37,891 bases of DNA from Clostridia bacterium (GTDB taxonomy: Bacteria > Bacillota > Clostridia > Oscillospirales > Acutalibacteraceae). Below, one piece after another: positions 23,497 through 31,779 of the stretch (within the stretch, counting starts at the first letter, position 1; the number at the start of each line of letters is the position of its first letter). The stretch is taken from positions 1 through 37,891 of the forward strand of contig JAFXAK010000019.1 in assembly GCA_017517135.1 (NCBI GenBank), read 5' to 3'. The translations under genes were made by a program, and so were the position numbers. The notes beneath the pieces are model-generated. The model was not told the DNA's origin. It saw only the letters and a program-made list of their open reading frames with translations, and did no database searches.

Positions 23497-24878
23497 TGGG
23501 AATAAAAAAATATATAGGCGACAGGGCATTCTATAAAACCGCAATGACGGTTGCAATGCCCATAATGCTTCAGAATCTTATAACAAACCTTGTAAATATG
23601 CTCGATAATCTTATGGTCGGCTCAATCGGTACCGAGGAGATGTCGGGTGTTGCAATAGTAAATCAGCTTTTGTTTATATTCAACCTTGCCGTTTTCGGAG
23701 CAATGGGCGGTGTGGGTATTTTCACAGCACAGTTCTTCGGCAAGGGCGACAACGAGGGAATAAGATATTCCTTCCGCTATAAAATAATAATATCCGTATG
23801 TCTTGCACTTGTTGCAATAGGAATTTTTTGTGTCTTTGACGAAAATCTGATATCCCTGTATCTGCACGATGTTGAAGCAGGCGCAGATATTGCCGAAACA
23901 CTCGGCTTTGCAAAGCAGTATATGGCTTTAATGCTTATAGGGCTTATACCCTTTGCAATCTCTCAGGCATTTTCGGGCACAATGCGTGAAACGGGAGACA
24001 CCTTTGCTCCTATGGTAATAGGTCTTACCGCCGTTGTAACAAACTGCGTGTTCAACTATCTGCTTATTTTCGGCAAGCTTGGCTTCCCCGTACTCGGTGT
24101 AAGAGGTGCGGCAATAGCAACGGTTATTTCGCGTTTTTTGGAATGTATACTCGTTATTGCATATATGCTCATAAGAAAAAACAGATTTTCTTATATGAAA
24201 GGACTTTTCTCGAGCCTGTACATACCTGCAGACACCTTTGCTGCAATCACAAGAAAGGGTATGCCTTTGCTTCTCAACGAGGTGCTGTGGTCTATGAGTA
24301 TGTCAACACTCGGAATTGCATATTCTCTTCACGGCATAACGGTTGTTGCGGCATATAATATTTCTTCAACCGTAACAAACCTGTTCAATATGGCTTTTCT
24401 CTCTCTCGGCTCAAGCCTCGGTATTATAGTAGGCAAGCTTTTAGGTGCGGGAAAATACGAGGAAGCCGTTGACACCGACAGAAAGCTTATAGCCTTTTCT
24501 ATGTTTGTGAGTGTCATAATGGGCACATCTCTGTTTATCGTAAGCGGATATTTCCCCGGTCTTTACAACACAACCGACGAGGTAAAACAAATCGCAACCT
24601 ACCTTATCCGCGTATGTGCCTGCACGGGACCGATAGTGTCCTTCGCAAATGCCGCATACTTTACACTCAGAAGCGGCGGAAAAACAGTTGTTACATTCAT
24701 CTTCGACTCAGGCTCAATGTGGATATTGTCCGTCCCCATAGCCTTTATGGGCTACTATGTTTTCGGACTTTCCATTTTCGTAATATTCCCCATAGTCCAG
24801 CTGCTTGAAATAGTAAAGGTAATCTTAGGTGCAATACTTATCAAAAAGCGTGTGTGGGTTAATAATATTGTGGAATGA
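23496..24878 (+). CDS. MATE-family efflux transporter
   Basis: Sodium- or proton-driven multidrug/toxin exporter in the membrane. The 460-residue product has about 12 hydrophobic segments, with TVAMPIMLQNLITNLVNMLDNLMVG at the N-terminus and family blocks such as AQFFGKGD and SLGSSLGIIVGKLLGAGKYEEA. Its ATG shares a base with the folA stop (TAATG), so it is translationally coupled to folate/thymidylate genes. The substrate is unknown. The start is fixed by the overlap. Confidence 0.93.
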   Translation: MGIKKYIGDRAFYKTAMTVAMPIMLQNLITNLVNMLDNLMVGSIGTEEMSGVAIVNQLLFIFNLAVFGAMGGVGIFTAQFFGKGDNEGIRYSFRYKIIISVCLALVAIGIFCVFDENLISLYLHDVEAGADIAETLGFAKQYMALMLIGLIPFAISQAFSGTMRETGDTFAPMVIGLTAVVTNCVFNYLLIFGKLGFPVLGVRGAAIATVISRFLECILVIAYMLIRKNRFSYMKGLFSSLYIPADTFAAITRKGMPLLLNEVLWSMSMSTLGIAYSLHGITVVAAYNISSTVTNLFNMAFLSLGSSLGIIVGKLLGAGKYEEAVDTDRKLIAFSMFVSVIMGTSLFIVSGYFPGLYNTTDEVKQIATYLIRVCACTGPIVSFANAAYFTLRSGGKTVVTFIFDSGSMWILSVPIAFMGYYVFGLSIFVIFPIVQLLEIVKVILGAILIKKRVWVNNIVE

Positions 24879-24891
24879 AGCAAATTGACAA

Positions 24892-24923
24892 AAAAACGGT
24901 CACCGACCTCGGTGGCCGTTTTT
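24892..24923 (+). terminator. Terminator of the thyA operon
   Basis: AAAAACGG and CCGTTTTT with inner CACCG/CGGTG form the stem, 13 bp after the MATE stop codon. Confidence 0.95.
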
Positions 24924-24927
24924 CTTT

Positions 24928-24996
24928 CGCCAATCGTCGGAAAAATATATCGCCAATCGTCGGAAAAATATTTCGCCAATCGTCGGAAAAATATAT
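24928..24996. repeat. Three 23-bp direct repeats upstream of gtrA-lytTR
   Basis: Contiguous 23-bp units (24928-24950, 24951-24973, 24974-24996), each CGCCAATCGTCGG followed by AAAAATAT(A/T)T, differ at one base. A fourth, broken start (cgttaatg) follows. They lie 55 bp upstream of the -35 box of the gtrA operon. A 21-23 bp period fits tandem binding of a dimer on one face of DNA, as LytTR regulators do; the regulator two genes downstream is the natural candidate. Confidence 0.9.
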
Positions 24997-25051
24997 CGTT
25001 AATGCCGCACCTCTTTTTTTTCTTTTTTACATCCGCTTTTTCGTTTTAATA

Positions 25052-25080
25052 TTGATATCTTGTTTTTTTCGTGCTACAAT
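25052..25080 (+). promoter_or_regulatory. Promoter of gtrA-lytTR operon
   Basis: TTGATA (25052-25057) and TACAAT (25075-25080) have a 17-bp spacer. The RBS AAGGA is at about 25112. Confidence 0.75.
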
Positions 25081-25124
25081 ATTATGTTGAAAAATAATAT
25101 AATAAAAAATTAAGGAAAATAAAA

Positions 25125-25679
25125 ATGAAGCTAAAAGAACTTTACTTAAAATTATACAACGCTGTTTTCTCCGTGCCCTTTTTCAAGGCTTTTCTGAAAA
25201 TTCCCTTTGTTGAGAAGCTTTTGCAGTATGAAATTGTGTCCTATCTCGTTTTCGGGGTGCTCACAACGGTTGTAAACTTCGTTGTGTACGGGCTTTCAAA
25301 TCTGCTTGCGGGGGAAAATTACGAAACAAAGGTGCTTTTCAGCGTCGGCACATTCGAGTTTCTCTGGATATATGTCTCTCAGGCATTCGCGTGGGTTGCT
25401 GCAGTCATATTTGCATATATCACCAACAAGCTCTTTGTGTTTGAAAGCACATCGTGGAAAGGGCAGGTTGTGCTTAAAGAGGTTGTGTCATTCTTCTCTG
25501 CGAGAATACTCTCCTTTATACTTTTCGAGGAGCTTTTATTCATACTTCTTGCAGGTGTACTTTCGATAAACGGCTGGATTGCAAAAATCATAATAAGCGT
25601 GCTTGTTATTGTGTTTAACTTCGTTGCAAGTAAGTTAGTTATATTCAGAAACAAAAAAACAACGGAAGGCGAAGAGTAA
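25125..25679 (+). CDS. GtrA-like membrane protein
   Basis: GtrA/DPMS proteins move lipid-linked sugars across the membrane or assist cell-wall glycosylation. The 184-residue product has four hydrophobic segments, with the family-type YLVFGVLTTVVNFVVY (about residues 40-55), AFAWVAAVIFAYITNKLFVFES (about 88-109) and a final VFNFVASKLVIFRNKK. An amphipathic 35-residue N-terminus precedes TM1. It overlaps nothing but lies one base before the response-regulator gene, so both are one unit. No glycosyltransferase is adjacent, so the sugar substrate is unknown. Confidence 0.88.
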   Translation: MKLKELYLKLYNAVFSVPFFKAFLKIPFVEKLLQYEIVSYLVFGVLTTVVNFVVYGLSNLLAGENYETKVLFSVGTFEFLWIYVSQAFAWVAAVIFAYITNKLFVFESTSWKGQVVLKEVVSFFSARILSFILFEELLFILLAGVLSINGWIAKIIISVLVIVFNFVASKLVIFRNKKTTEGEE

Positions 25680-25680
25680 T

Positions 25681-26394
25681 ATGCTTAAAATTGCCGTCTG
25701 TGATGACGAACCCGAAATTTGCGAATATCTGCGCACACAGGTGCTTGATTTCTTTGCCGCCGAGGATATTGACGGCAGCGTAAGCATATTCAATGACGGA
25801 CTTCCGCTTGTAAAGACCTATGAAGACGGTACGGCGGATTTTGATATGATACTGCTTGACATCACAATGAAGCAATGTGACGGACTTTCAGCCGCAAAGA
25901 AAATCCGTGAATACAATTGTGATGTTATGATAGTTTTTGTCACAGCATCTGCCGAGTATGTTTTCAGCGGCTACGAGGTAAGAGCCTTCCGCTACATCTT
26001 AAAGCCCGAGCTGCTTCACGGCTTCAGACGGGTATTCTCCGAGTGTGTTGCCGAGCTTACGAAAAAAGACGAGTCTGTGTTTTCTTTCCAGACGGGTGCC
26101 GATACCGTGAGTATTCCTTTAAGAGAAATTCTGTACTTTGAAAGCGACCGCAGAAAAATCAGTATAGTCTGCCCAAACGACAGGGAATACACCTTCTACG
26201 GCAAGCTTGACAACATAGAAAATCAGCTTAAAAAGCTCGATTTTGTCCGCTGCCATCAGAGCTTTCTTGTGAATACGAAGAAGATACTCTCTTTAAGAGG
26301 CACAGAGCTTGCCTTAGTAAACGAAACCGTCATCCCCGTAAGCAAACGCAGAGCAAAGGAAACAAGCGAAGCGTTTTTGTGGGCGATGAGATAA
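25681..26394 (+). CDS. LytTR-family response regulator
   Basis: Two-component regulator of the AgrA/LytR type. The 237-residue product has a receiver domain (1-125) with acidic pair Asp8-Asp9, phospho-acceptor Asp60 (DMILLDITM), a Thr in VFVTAS and Lys in FRYILKP. A LytTR DNA-binding domain follows (about 135-235), with ILYFESDRRK and VRCHQSFLVNTKKI. ATG 25681 is one base after the gtrA stop codon. Its kinase is the next gene, but 98 bp of repeat DNA lies between them. The 23-bp repeats upstream of gtrA may be its sites. Confidence 0.93.
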   Translation: MLKIAVCDDEPEICEYLRTQVLDFFAAEDIDGSVSIFNDGLPLVKTYEDGTADFDMILLDITMKQCDGLSAAKKIREYNCDVMIVFVTASAEYVFSGYEVRAFRYILKPELLHGFRRVFSECVAELTKKDESVFSFQTGADTVSIPLREILYFESDRRKISIVCPNDREYTFYGKLDNIENQLKKLDFVRCHQSFLVNTKKILSLRGTELALVNETVIPVSKRRAKETSEAFLWAMR

Positions 26395-26475
26395 AAAAGC
26401 GGAGCTTTTTTTTAGGTAATAGGTAATAGTGAAAAGTGAAGAAGTGCGGAAGACGCTTTCGCGTCTTGGATTATA
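26395..26475 (+). repeat. Interspersed GGAAGACGC repeat inside the operon, copy 3
   Basis: A small AAAAAGC/GCTTTTTTT hairpin (26393-26412) is followed by taggtaataggtaatagtgaaaagtgaag and the hairpin AAGACGC/GCGTCTT (26450-26467). It closely matches 1621-1682. It separates the regulator from its kinase and could reduce read-through to the kinase and nad genes. Confidence 0.8.
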
Positions 26476-26492
26476 TTTGTGAGGAGAAAACG

Positions 26493-27845
26493 GTGATTGA
26501 TTTTATTGTCAATAATTATCAGGACATAATTTTTAATACTGCGAGAATTTTCTCTTCCGTATTTGAGATAATTCTTGCTTATATCCTTGTAAACAATTTC
26601 TACACCCCGCGTGCTTTTCTTAAAAAATACGACTATATCCCATTTGTGGCACTCAGCGGAATTATGATTTTTCTGCTTGAAAACGGAATACTCGAAAACG
26701 AGAAATTTTTTGTTGAGTGTATAGTCCTTGTATTATTCCTGTTTTTATTATATGACGGCTCTGTCAGAGAAAAGCTTACCGGCTCTCTTGTGTTCTGTTC
26801 ACTTATTTTTTTAAGCGAGACTGCCGCAGGGTATCTTAAAAATTTACTTGTCAGGCTGTTTGATTTTGATTTTGAATCGGATACAATGTTTATCCGTATA
26901 CTCAACCTCACTTTAGCAAATATTATAATGGTTGTTGCCGCAATAATACTGAGTATTTTCGCAAAGCGTTTTGCCGTTGCAAAATCGGGTTTTATTGTGT
27001 GGGTGATTCTTTTGTTTGTCCCCGCAATAACGCTTATAACCTTTTCCGTGTACCAATACTATATTGAAGCCTATCCGAGGGAAAATCTTATTCTCACATA
27101 TATGCTCATTTCCTGTGTAGGACTTGTTTTCATAAATATAATAGTTTTTGTGCTTTTCTCGAGACTTAACAGTCAGCTGAATATAAAAAGAGAAAAGGAT
27201 ATACTGACCTCTCAGCTTTATCTTCAGCAGGCATCCGTCAAGAGACTTGAAACCTCATATAACCGCACAAGAAGCTTCCGCCACGATATAAAAAACCACA
27301 TCCTGCTTATGAATATGTTGGCTCAGCAGGAGAAGTTCGACGAGCTTAAAGCCTATCTCAGAGAAATGAGCGGTGTTATCGACGAATCGGCATATGTAAG
27401 AATAAGCGGTATTTCAGCCGTTGATGCTATTCTCAATGAAAAGATGTACGAAGCGCAGTCGAAGAGCATAACAACCTCATTCGATGTTGTTAATCTTGAC
27501 AAGAATAATATACAGCCTCTTGATTTGTGCATTATACTTTCAAACGCACTCGACAATGCAATAGAAGCCAACGAAAAAATCGAGAATAAGGACGAAAGAT
27601 ATATAAAGCTCAAAATACACGGCAATGAGGCTTTTTCGGTTGTGTCCGTGTCAAACCCCGCCCTTGAGGCACCTAAAAAGAATACTATGGGCGGATATAT
27701 AACGAGCAAGAAGGACAAGCCTGTAAACCACGGCTTCGGACTTAAAACTATAGAAAGCACGGTAAAGAAATACCGCGGAGAAATGCTTTGCAAGCACGAG
27801 GACGGTGTTTTCACTCTTGTGCTCAGACTAAATAAGATAAATTGA
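26493..27845 (+). CDS. AgrC-like sensor histidine kinase (GHKL type)
   Basis: Start GTG 26493 follows GAGGAG (26481-26486); an upstream in-frame ATG at 26436 lies in repeat DNA. The 450-residue product has about six membrane segments (residues 15-225), a dimerisation helix with SFRHDIKNH (His264, the phosphorylated His), an N-box NALDNAIEAN (351-360) and a G-box GFGLKTIE. It is of the quorum-sensing or peptide-sensing class and should phosphorylate the preceding LytTR regulator. No peptide precursor or AgrB-like protease is present. The nadA gene begins 30 bp after its stop. Confidence 0.92.
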   Translation: MIDFIVNNYQDIIFNTARIFSSVFEIILAYILVNNFYTPRAFLKKYDYIPFVALSGIMIFLLENGILENEKFFVECIVLVLFLFLLYDGSVREKLTGSLVFCSLIFLSETAAGYLKNLLVRLFDFDFESDTMFIRILNLTLANIIMVVAAIILSIFAKRFAVAKSGFIVWVILLFVPAITLITFSVYQYYIEAYPRENLILTYMLISCVGLVFINIIVFVLFSRLNSQLNIKREKDILTSQLYLQQASVKRLETSYNRTRSFRHDIKNHILLMNMLAQQEKFDELKAYLREMSGVIDESAYVRISGISAVDAILNEKMYEAQSKSITTSFDVVNLDKNNIQPLDLCIILSNALDNAIEANEKIENKDERYIKLKIHGNEAFSVVSVSNPALEAPKKNTMGGYITSKKDKPVNHGFGLKTIESTVKKYRGEMLCKHEDGVFTLVLRLNKIN

Positions 27846-27875
27846 CAACAGCTTATAAATTACGGAGGAATTGTT

Positions 27876-28784
27876 ATGGAGAATATTGCTGAGCTTATAA
27901 AAAAGGCAAAAAAAGAAACCGGTACGCTGATCCTTGCACACACCTATCAGCCGCCCGAAATAATTGAGCTTGCCGATATAACGGGAGACTCCTTTAAGCT
28001 CGCTCAGGCTTGCCTTGAAACAGATGCAAAAAGAGTTATAATGTGCGGTGTCCGCTTTATGGCAGAGAGTGTAAAAATTCTCTCCCCCGAAAAAGAGGTC
28101 ATACTGCCCGCCCCCGAGGCAACCTGTCCTATGGCAGAAATGATTTCTCCCGAAAGAGTGAGAAAATACAAAGAAGAAAACCCCGACTCCGTGGTAGTTG
28201 CATATATAAACACAACCGCGGCACTCAAAGCCGAGTGCGATGTGTGTGTAACCTCTTCGAGTGCATTGAAGATAGTTGAAAAGATAGAAGCCCCCGAAAT
28301 TCTTTTCATTCCCGATAAAAATCTCGGAACATTCGTAAAAAATGCCTTCCCCGAAAAAAATATCGTTGTTTGGGACGGCTACTGCCCCATACACGACAGA
28401 GTTACTGCCGAGGATATACTGGAAGCTAAAAAAGCACACCCCGAAGCCTTGGTTGCAGTACACCCCGAATGTAAAAAAGAGGTCGTTGACCTTTGCGATA
28501 TGGCAGGCTCAACTGCCGATATCATAAAATTTGCATTAGCAAGTGAAAAGGATGTCATAATCGGCACTGAAAGAGGCGTTGCGGATTATCTCACGCTTAA
28601 ATACCCCGAAAAGGGCTTTTATCACTTAGCTCCCGAAAAGCTCGTCTGCAAGGATATGAAGTATGTTGATACAGATACCTTATTGAAAGCTATCAGAGGG
28701 GAAGCAGGCGAGGTAATTGAAATAGACGAGGCACTTCGCATCAAAGCAAAGAAAAGTATAGACGAAATGCTCAGACTCGGTTGA
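27876..28784 (+). CDS. nadA: Quinolinate synthase
   Basis: A 4Fe-4S enzyme that condenses iminoaspartate with dihydroxyacetone phosphate to quinolinate, second step of de novo NAD synthesis. The 302-residue product has the three repeated domains and the Cys ligands: Cys84 in EATCPMAEM, the Cys in WDGYCPIHDR and the Cys in EKLVCKDMKYV. The AHTYQ and TTAALK motifs contact substrate. ATG 27876 follows GGAGGAA. nadB follows 17 bp on. No NiaR or NrtR regulator is seen. Confidence 0.97.
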   Translation: MENIAELIKKAKKETGTLILAHTYQPPEIIELADITGDSFKLAQACLETDAKRVIMCGVRFMAESVKILSPEKEVILPAPEATCPMAEMISPERVRKYKEENPDSVVVAYINTTAALKAECDVCVTSSSALKIVEKIEAPEILFIPDKNLGTFVKNAFPEKNIVVWDGYCPIHDRVTAEDILEAKKAHPEALVAVHPECKKEVVDLCDMAGSTADIIKFALASEKDVIIGTERGVADYLTLKYPEKGFYHLAPEKLVCKDMKYVDTDTLLKAIRGEAGEVIEIDEALRIKAKKSIDEMLRLG

Positions 28785-28801
28785 GAAAAGAGGCTTTTTG
28801 T

Positions 28802-30271
28802 ATGACAGAAAGAAATAACAAGGTATATGATGTTTTAGTTGTCGGCAGCGGTATCGCGGGTATGTACGGCGCATTGCAGTTTGACGAAAGCACAAGCGTT
28901 GCCGTTTTGTCAAAATACTCAAAAACAACCTCGAACTCTAATCTTGCACAGGGCGGTGTTGCCGCCGTGCTGTCATTAGAGGACGACAGCTATGACCTGC
29001 ACATCAAGGACACCCTTATTGCAGGCAGACACGAAAACGATACCGAAGCGGTTGATGTGCTTGTAAGAGAGGGGCCCGAGGATGTCAGAAAAATAATGGA
29101 AATGGGTGTCCGTTTTGACGAAAACGAAAACGGAGAGCTTGACAAAACCCTTGAGGGCGGCCACTCCAGAAGACGAATAGTGCATTATAAGGACTGCACG
29201 GGTGCGGAGATGGTAAGAGGACTTCTCGGAGAGGTCGAAAAGAGAAAGAATATCGACTATTGCGAAAACACCGTGCTGTGCAGACTTGTGAGAGTAAGAA
29301 GCGGCTTCAGAGCAGATTTACTGTGCGAGGGCGAATACTTCTCCGTTTTCTGCAGCTACTGTATGCTGTGTACGGGCGGTGTCGGCAGAGTGTATAAATA
29401 CACCACCAACCCCAAGAGCGCAACGGGTGACGGTATCAGAATAGCCTACGAATTAGGTGCACAGATAAAGGATCTCAGATACATTCAGTTCCACCCCACC
29501 GCCTTCAATTCCAAAGACGGCGAGCAGTTTTTAATAAGCGAATCCGTAAGAGGCGAGGGTGCATATCTTTACAACTGCGAAAAGAAGCGTTTTATGGACA
29601 GATACGACGAGCGGCTGGAATTAGCACCGCGTGATGTTGTTTCAAAGTCCATAATACTCGAAAGCAGAAGAACGGGCAGCAATAACTTCTATCTTGATAT
29701 AACCCACGAGGATTCCGATTTCCTCAAAAAACGCTTCCCCGCAATATATGAGGGCTGTATGAGATACGGTGTTGATATGACTAAGGATTTAATCCCGATT
29801 TTCCCCTGTCAGCACTATCTTATGGGCGGAATTGAGGTTGACCTCGATTCAAAAACCACAGTACCCCGTCTTTATGCCTGCGGTGAGTGTGCAAACACAG
29901 GTGTTCACGGCAAAAACAGACTTGCCAGCAATTCACTGTTAGAGGCTCTCGTTTTCTCAAGACGAGCCGCTGAAGACATAAAGAGATGTATGCAAAACGG
30001 CTTCCCCACAGTTGCCGCAATCCCCGTTGAGCTTGATTTCTCAGGTGCTCCCGTTCCCGAGGGGATAGTGGACGACATCAAAAAAATAATGCAGCGAGCA
30101 TATTTCGTTATGCCCGATGCAGGTGCAATCCGCTTCGGCTTAAAGCAGATAGACTCCATATTAAAGCGTCTTAAAGGCGGTAAATTTGCATACACAACAA
30201 AATATCTTGAAGCCCTCTCACTTGCAAGTGTGGCTTACATTGTTCTCAAGGAGGCAGAAGAAATATGCTGA
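28802..30271 (+). CDS. nadB: L-aspartate oxidase
   Basis: FAD enzyme that oxidises L-aspartate to iminoaspartate, first step of NAD synthesis and substrate for NadA. Start ATG 28802 follows AGAGG; an in-frame TTG at 28781 overlaps the nadA stop and has no RBS. The 489-residue product has VLVVGSGIAGMYGAL (FAD-binding), SNLAQGGVAA, RYIQFHPTAF, the catalytic-site HYLMGGIEVD and a long NRLASNSLLEALVFS block. It is somewhat shorter at the C-terminus than E. coli NadB (about 540). nadC overlaps it by 7 bp. Confidence 0.96.
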   Translation: MTERNNKVYDVLVVGSGIAGMYGALQFDESTSVAVLSKYSKTTSNSNLAQGGVAAVLSLEDDSYDLHIKDTLIAGRHENDTEAVDVLVREGPEDVRKIMEMGVRFDENENGELDKTLEGGHSRRRIVHYKDCTGAEMVRGLLGEVEKRKNIDYCENTVLCRLVRVRSGFRADLLCEGEYFSVFCSYCMLCTGGVGRVYKYTTNPKSATGDGIRIAYELGAQIKDLRYIQFHPTAFNSKDGEQFLISESVRGEGAYLYNCEKKRFMDRYDERLELAPRDVVSKSIILESRRTGSNNFYLDITHEDSDFLKKRFPAIYEGCMRYGVDMTKDLIPIFPCQHYLMGGIEVDLDSKTTVPRLYACGECANTGVHGKNRLASNSLLEALVFSRRAAEDIKRCMQNGFPTVAAIPVELDFSGAPVPEGIVDDIKKIMQRAYFVMPDAGAIRFGLKQIDSILKRLKGGKFAYTTKYLEALSLASVAYIVLKEAEEIC

Positions 30272-31101
30272 TACCACAATTTTATATTGACGATATTATA
30301 AAAAATGCCATAAAGGAAGATATAAACTATCTTGACCAGGCTTCGGCTTTTGTTATAGACGAAGACAACGAAACAACCGCCCGTTTTGTTGCAAAGGCAG
30401 ACGGTGTTCTTTGCGGAATAGAAATAGCTTTGAGAGTTTTCGAGCTTCTTGATTCTTCCTGCACATTCTCCGTTTACAAAAAAGACGGTGACGAAATAAA
30501 AAAAGGCGACCTTATAGCAAGAATACACGGCAAAACTACATATCTCTTACAGGGCGAAAGAACCGCACTCAACCTCTTACAGCACCTTTCGGGTGTTGCA
30601 ACCCAGACAAATGCGGCAGTAAAGGCTGTTGAGGGTACTAATGTGAGCATTGCAGACACAAGAAAAACCCTCCCCGGACTTCGTGCCTTGCAGAAATATG
30701 CAGTAGTCTGCGGCGGAGGTAAAAACCACCGCTTCAACCTCTCGGATGCCGCTATGCTTAAAGATAACCACATAGATGCAGGCGGCGGAATCCTTGCAAC
30801 AGTAAGTAAGCTGCGTTCAAGAGTAGGCCACACCGTAAAAATCGAGGTTGAAACAAGAAATTTTGAAGAGGTAAAATTAGCCGTCGAAGCAGGTGCAGAC
30901 ATCATTATGCTCGATAATATGACAGCCGAAGAAATGAAGCAAGCCGTAGAATACATAAACGGAAGAGCCCTCACAGAGGCTTCGGGTAATATCACACTCG
31001 AAAACATAAAAGAAAAAGCTCTCTCAGGCATAGACATAATCTCCATGGGCTCACTTACACATTCAGTAACAGCTATGGATATTTCGATGCAGATTGACTG
31101 A
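30265..31101 (+). CDS. nadC: Nicotinate-nucleotide diphosphorylase (carboxylating)
   Basis: Converts quinolinate and PRPP to nicotinate mononucleotide, third step of NAD synthesis. The 278-residue product shows the ERTALNLLQHLSGVAT helix, DTRKTLPGLR, the GGGKNHRFNL substrate loop, KDNHIDAGGG and IMLDNM. The start ATG 30265 overlaps nadB (ends 30271), following AAGGAGG in the nadB coding sequence. It completes the nadABC set in one unit. Confidence 0.97.
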   Translation: MLIPQFYIDDIIKNAIKEDINYLDQASAFVIDEDNETTARFVAKADGVLCGIEIALRVFELLDSSCTFSVYKKDGDEIKKGDLIARIHGKTTYLLQGERTALNLLQHLSGVATQTNAAVKAVEGTNVSIADTRKTLPGLRALQKYAVVCGGGKNHRFNLSDAAMLKDNHIDAGGGILATVSKLRSRVGHTVKIEVETRNFEEVKLAVEAGADIIMLDNMTAEEMKQAVEYINGRALTEASGNITLENIKEKALSGIDIISMGSLTHSVTAMDISMQID

Positions 31102-31127
31102 CAGATAAAACAAAGAAACACAAAAAG

Positions 31128-31166
31128 AGCCCGTACCGCAAATGCAAGCGGTACGGGCTGTCAGCT
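31128..31166 (+). terminator. Hairpin terminator after nadC
   Basis: AGCCCGTACCGC (31128-31139) pairs perfectly with GCGGTACGGGCT (31148-31159) around 8 bases. The T-rich tail is weak on the plus strand; the minus strand has a better one, so it may act on both sides. Confidence 0.8.
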
Positions 31167-31205
31167 TTATTTGTTCCGAAAGCAGCAAATTGTTTATTTT
31201 GAATG

Positions 31206-31422
31206 GTAGGGAACGATGCCCACATCGTTCCGTTATAAAGCAAATTCTAACTTTTTTTGCAGGTATTTTAACCTATATCTGACCAAAATCTGTGTACAAA
31301 TTAAAGTAACTTTTCCCTCATGCGGTACGATGTGGGCATCGTACCCTACCTGACGAATACGCAAATTCTCAGCAAAATCCTTAAGTTGTTTGTGTTGGAA
31401 CGCTGCCCTCAGTGTTCCCTAC
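31206..31422. repeat. Inverted palindromic pair, copy 3, plus a single unit
   Basis: Units 31206-31232 (GGAACGATG/CATCGTTCC) and 31323-31349 (GGTACGATG/CATCGTACC) face each other, 144 bp from end to end. A further unit (GGAACGCTG/CAGTGTTCC with one G.T pair) lies at 31396-31422. The rest of 31160-31630 is AT-rich with no convincing gene. Confidence 0.85.
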
Positions 31423-31631
31423 AAGTACAGACTTTGGTTTGTTGAAAAAGCAGGTGGTTTTAATGTAAGATTTTGTGTCAGGTTGCGTTTTTCTATAATA
31501 GGTTGGTATAAAAACAGCTGAAAACCGATGTGTGCGAAAGATTTTTCTTAATTGCGAGAATAATATTTTATAATAAAGAATAATTCGGTAGTATTCTTTT
31601 AATTGTTTTTTATACTGTAAATTGCATAACA

Positions 31632-31713
31632 TCAAATTGCTGAAACAAATTATCTCAAATCTCTGAAGTAAAAAACCTCAAATTACTGAAATAAAAAGCC
31701 TCAAATTGCTGAA
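31632..31713. promoter_or_regulatory. Four 13-bp boxes TCAAATTRCTGAA at exact 23-bp period
   Basis: The boxes are at 31632-31644, 31655-31667 (TCAAATCTCTGAA), 31678-31690 and 31701-31713. Each start is 23 bp after the previous one, and the A-rich spacers are similar. The last box ends 6 bp before the -35 of the ATPase gene. This suggests a cooperative regulator or a series of sites bound by the encoded protein. Confidence 0.88.
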
Positions 31714-31719
31714 ATTGTA

Positions 31720-31748
31720 TTTACTTGTTTTTTTTGTTGTGATACAAT
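31720..31748 (+). promoter_or_regulatory. Promoter of the AAA ATPase gene
   Basis: TTTACT (31720-31725) and TACAAT (31743-31748) have a 17-bp spacer. It lies immediately after the four-box array. Confidence 0.65.
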
Positions 31749-31779
31749 ACAGGTAATAGATATGTTAAGGAGTAAAACA

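Noticed and set aside
24928-24996. Possible CRISPR array
   Set aside because: The 23-bp units are contiguous with no spacers, and no cas gene is present.
30474-31121. Minus-strand 215-codon frame over nadC (and a 211-codon frame at 27828-28463 over nadA)
   Set aside because: Both lie wholly opposite strongly conserved genes and have no RBS.
31160-31630. Gene or small RNA in the nadC-ATPase gap
   Set aside because: Apart from palindromic repeats the stretch is AT-rich; the minus-strand frame at 31381-31635 has no RBS and runs through a repeat.
31632-31713. Possible CRISPR array or replication origin iterons
   Set aside because: Boxes are 13 bp with similar 10-bp A-rich spacers and abut a promoter; no cas, rep or dnaA gene is near.
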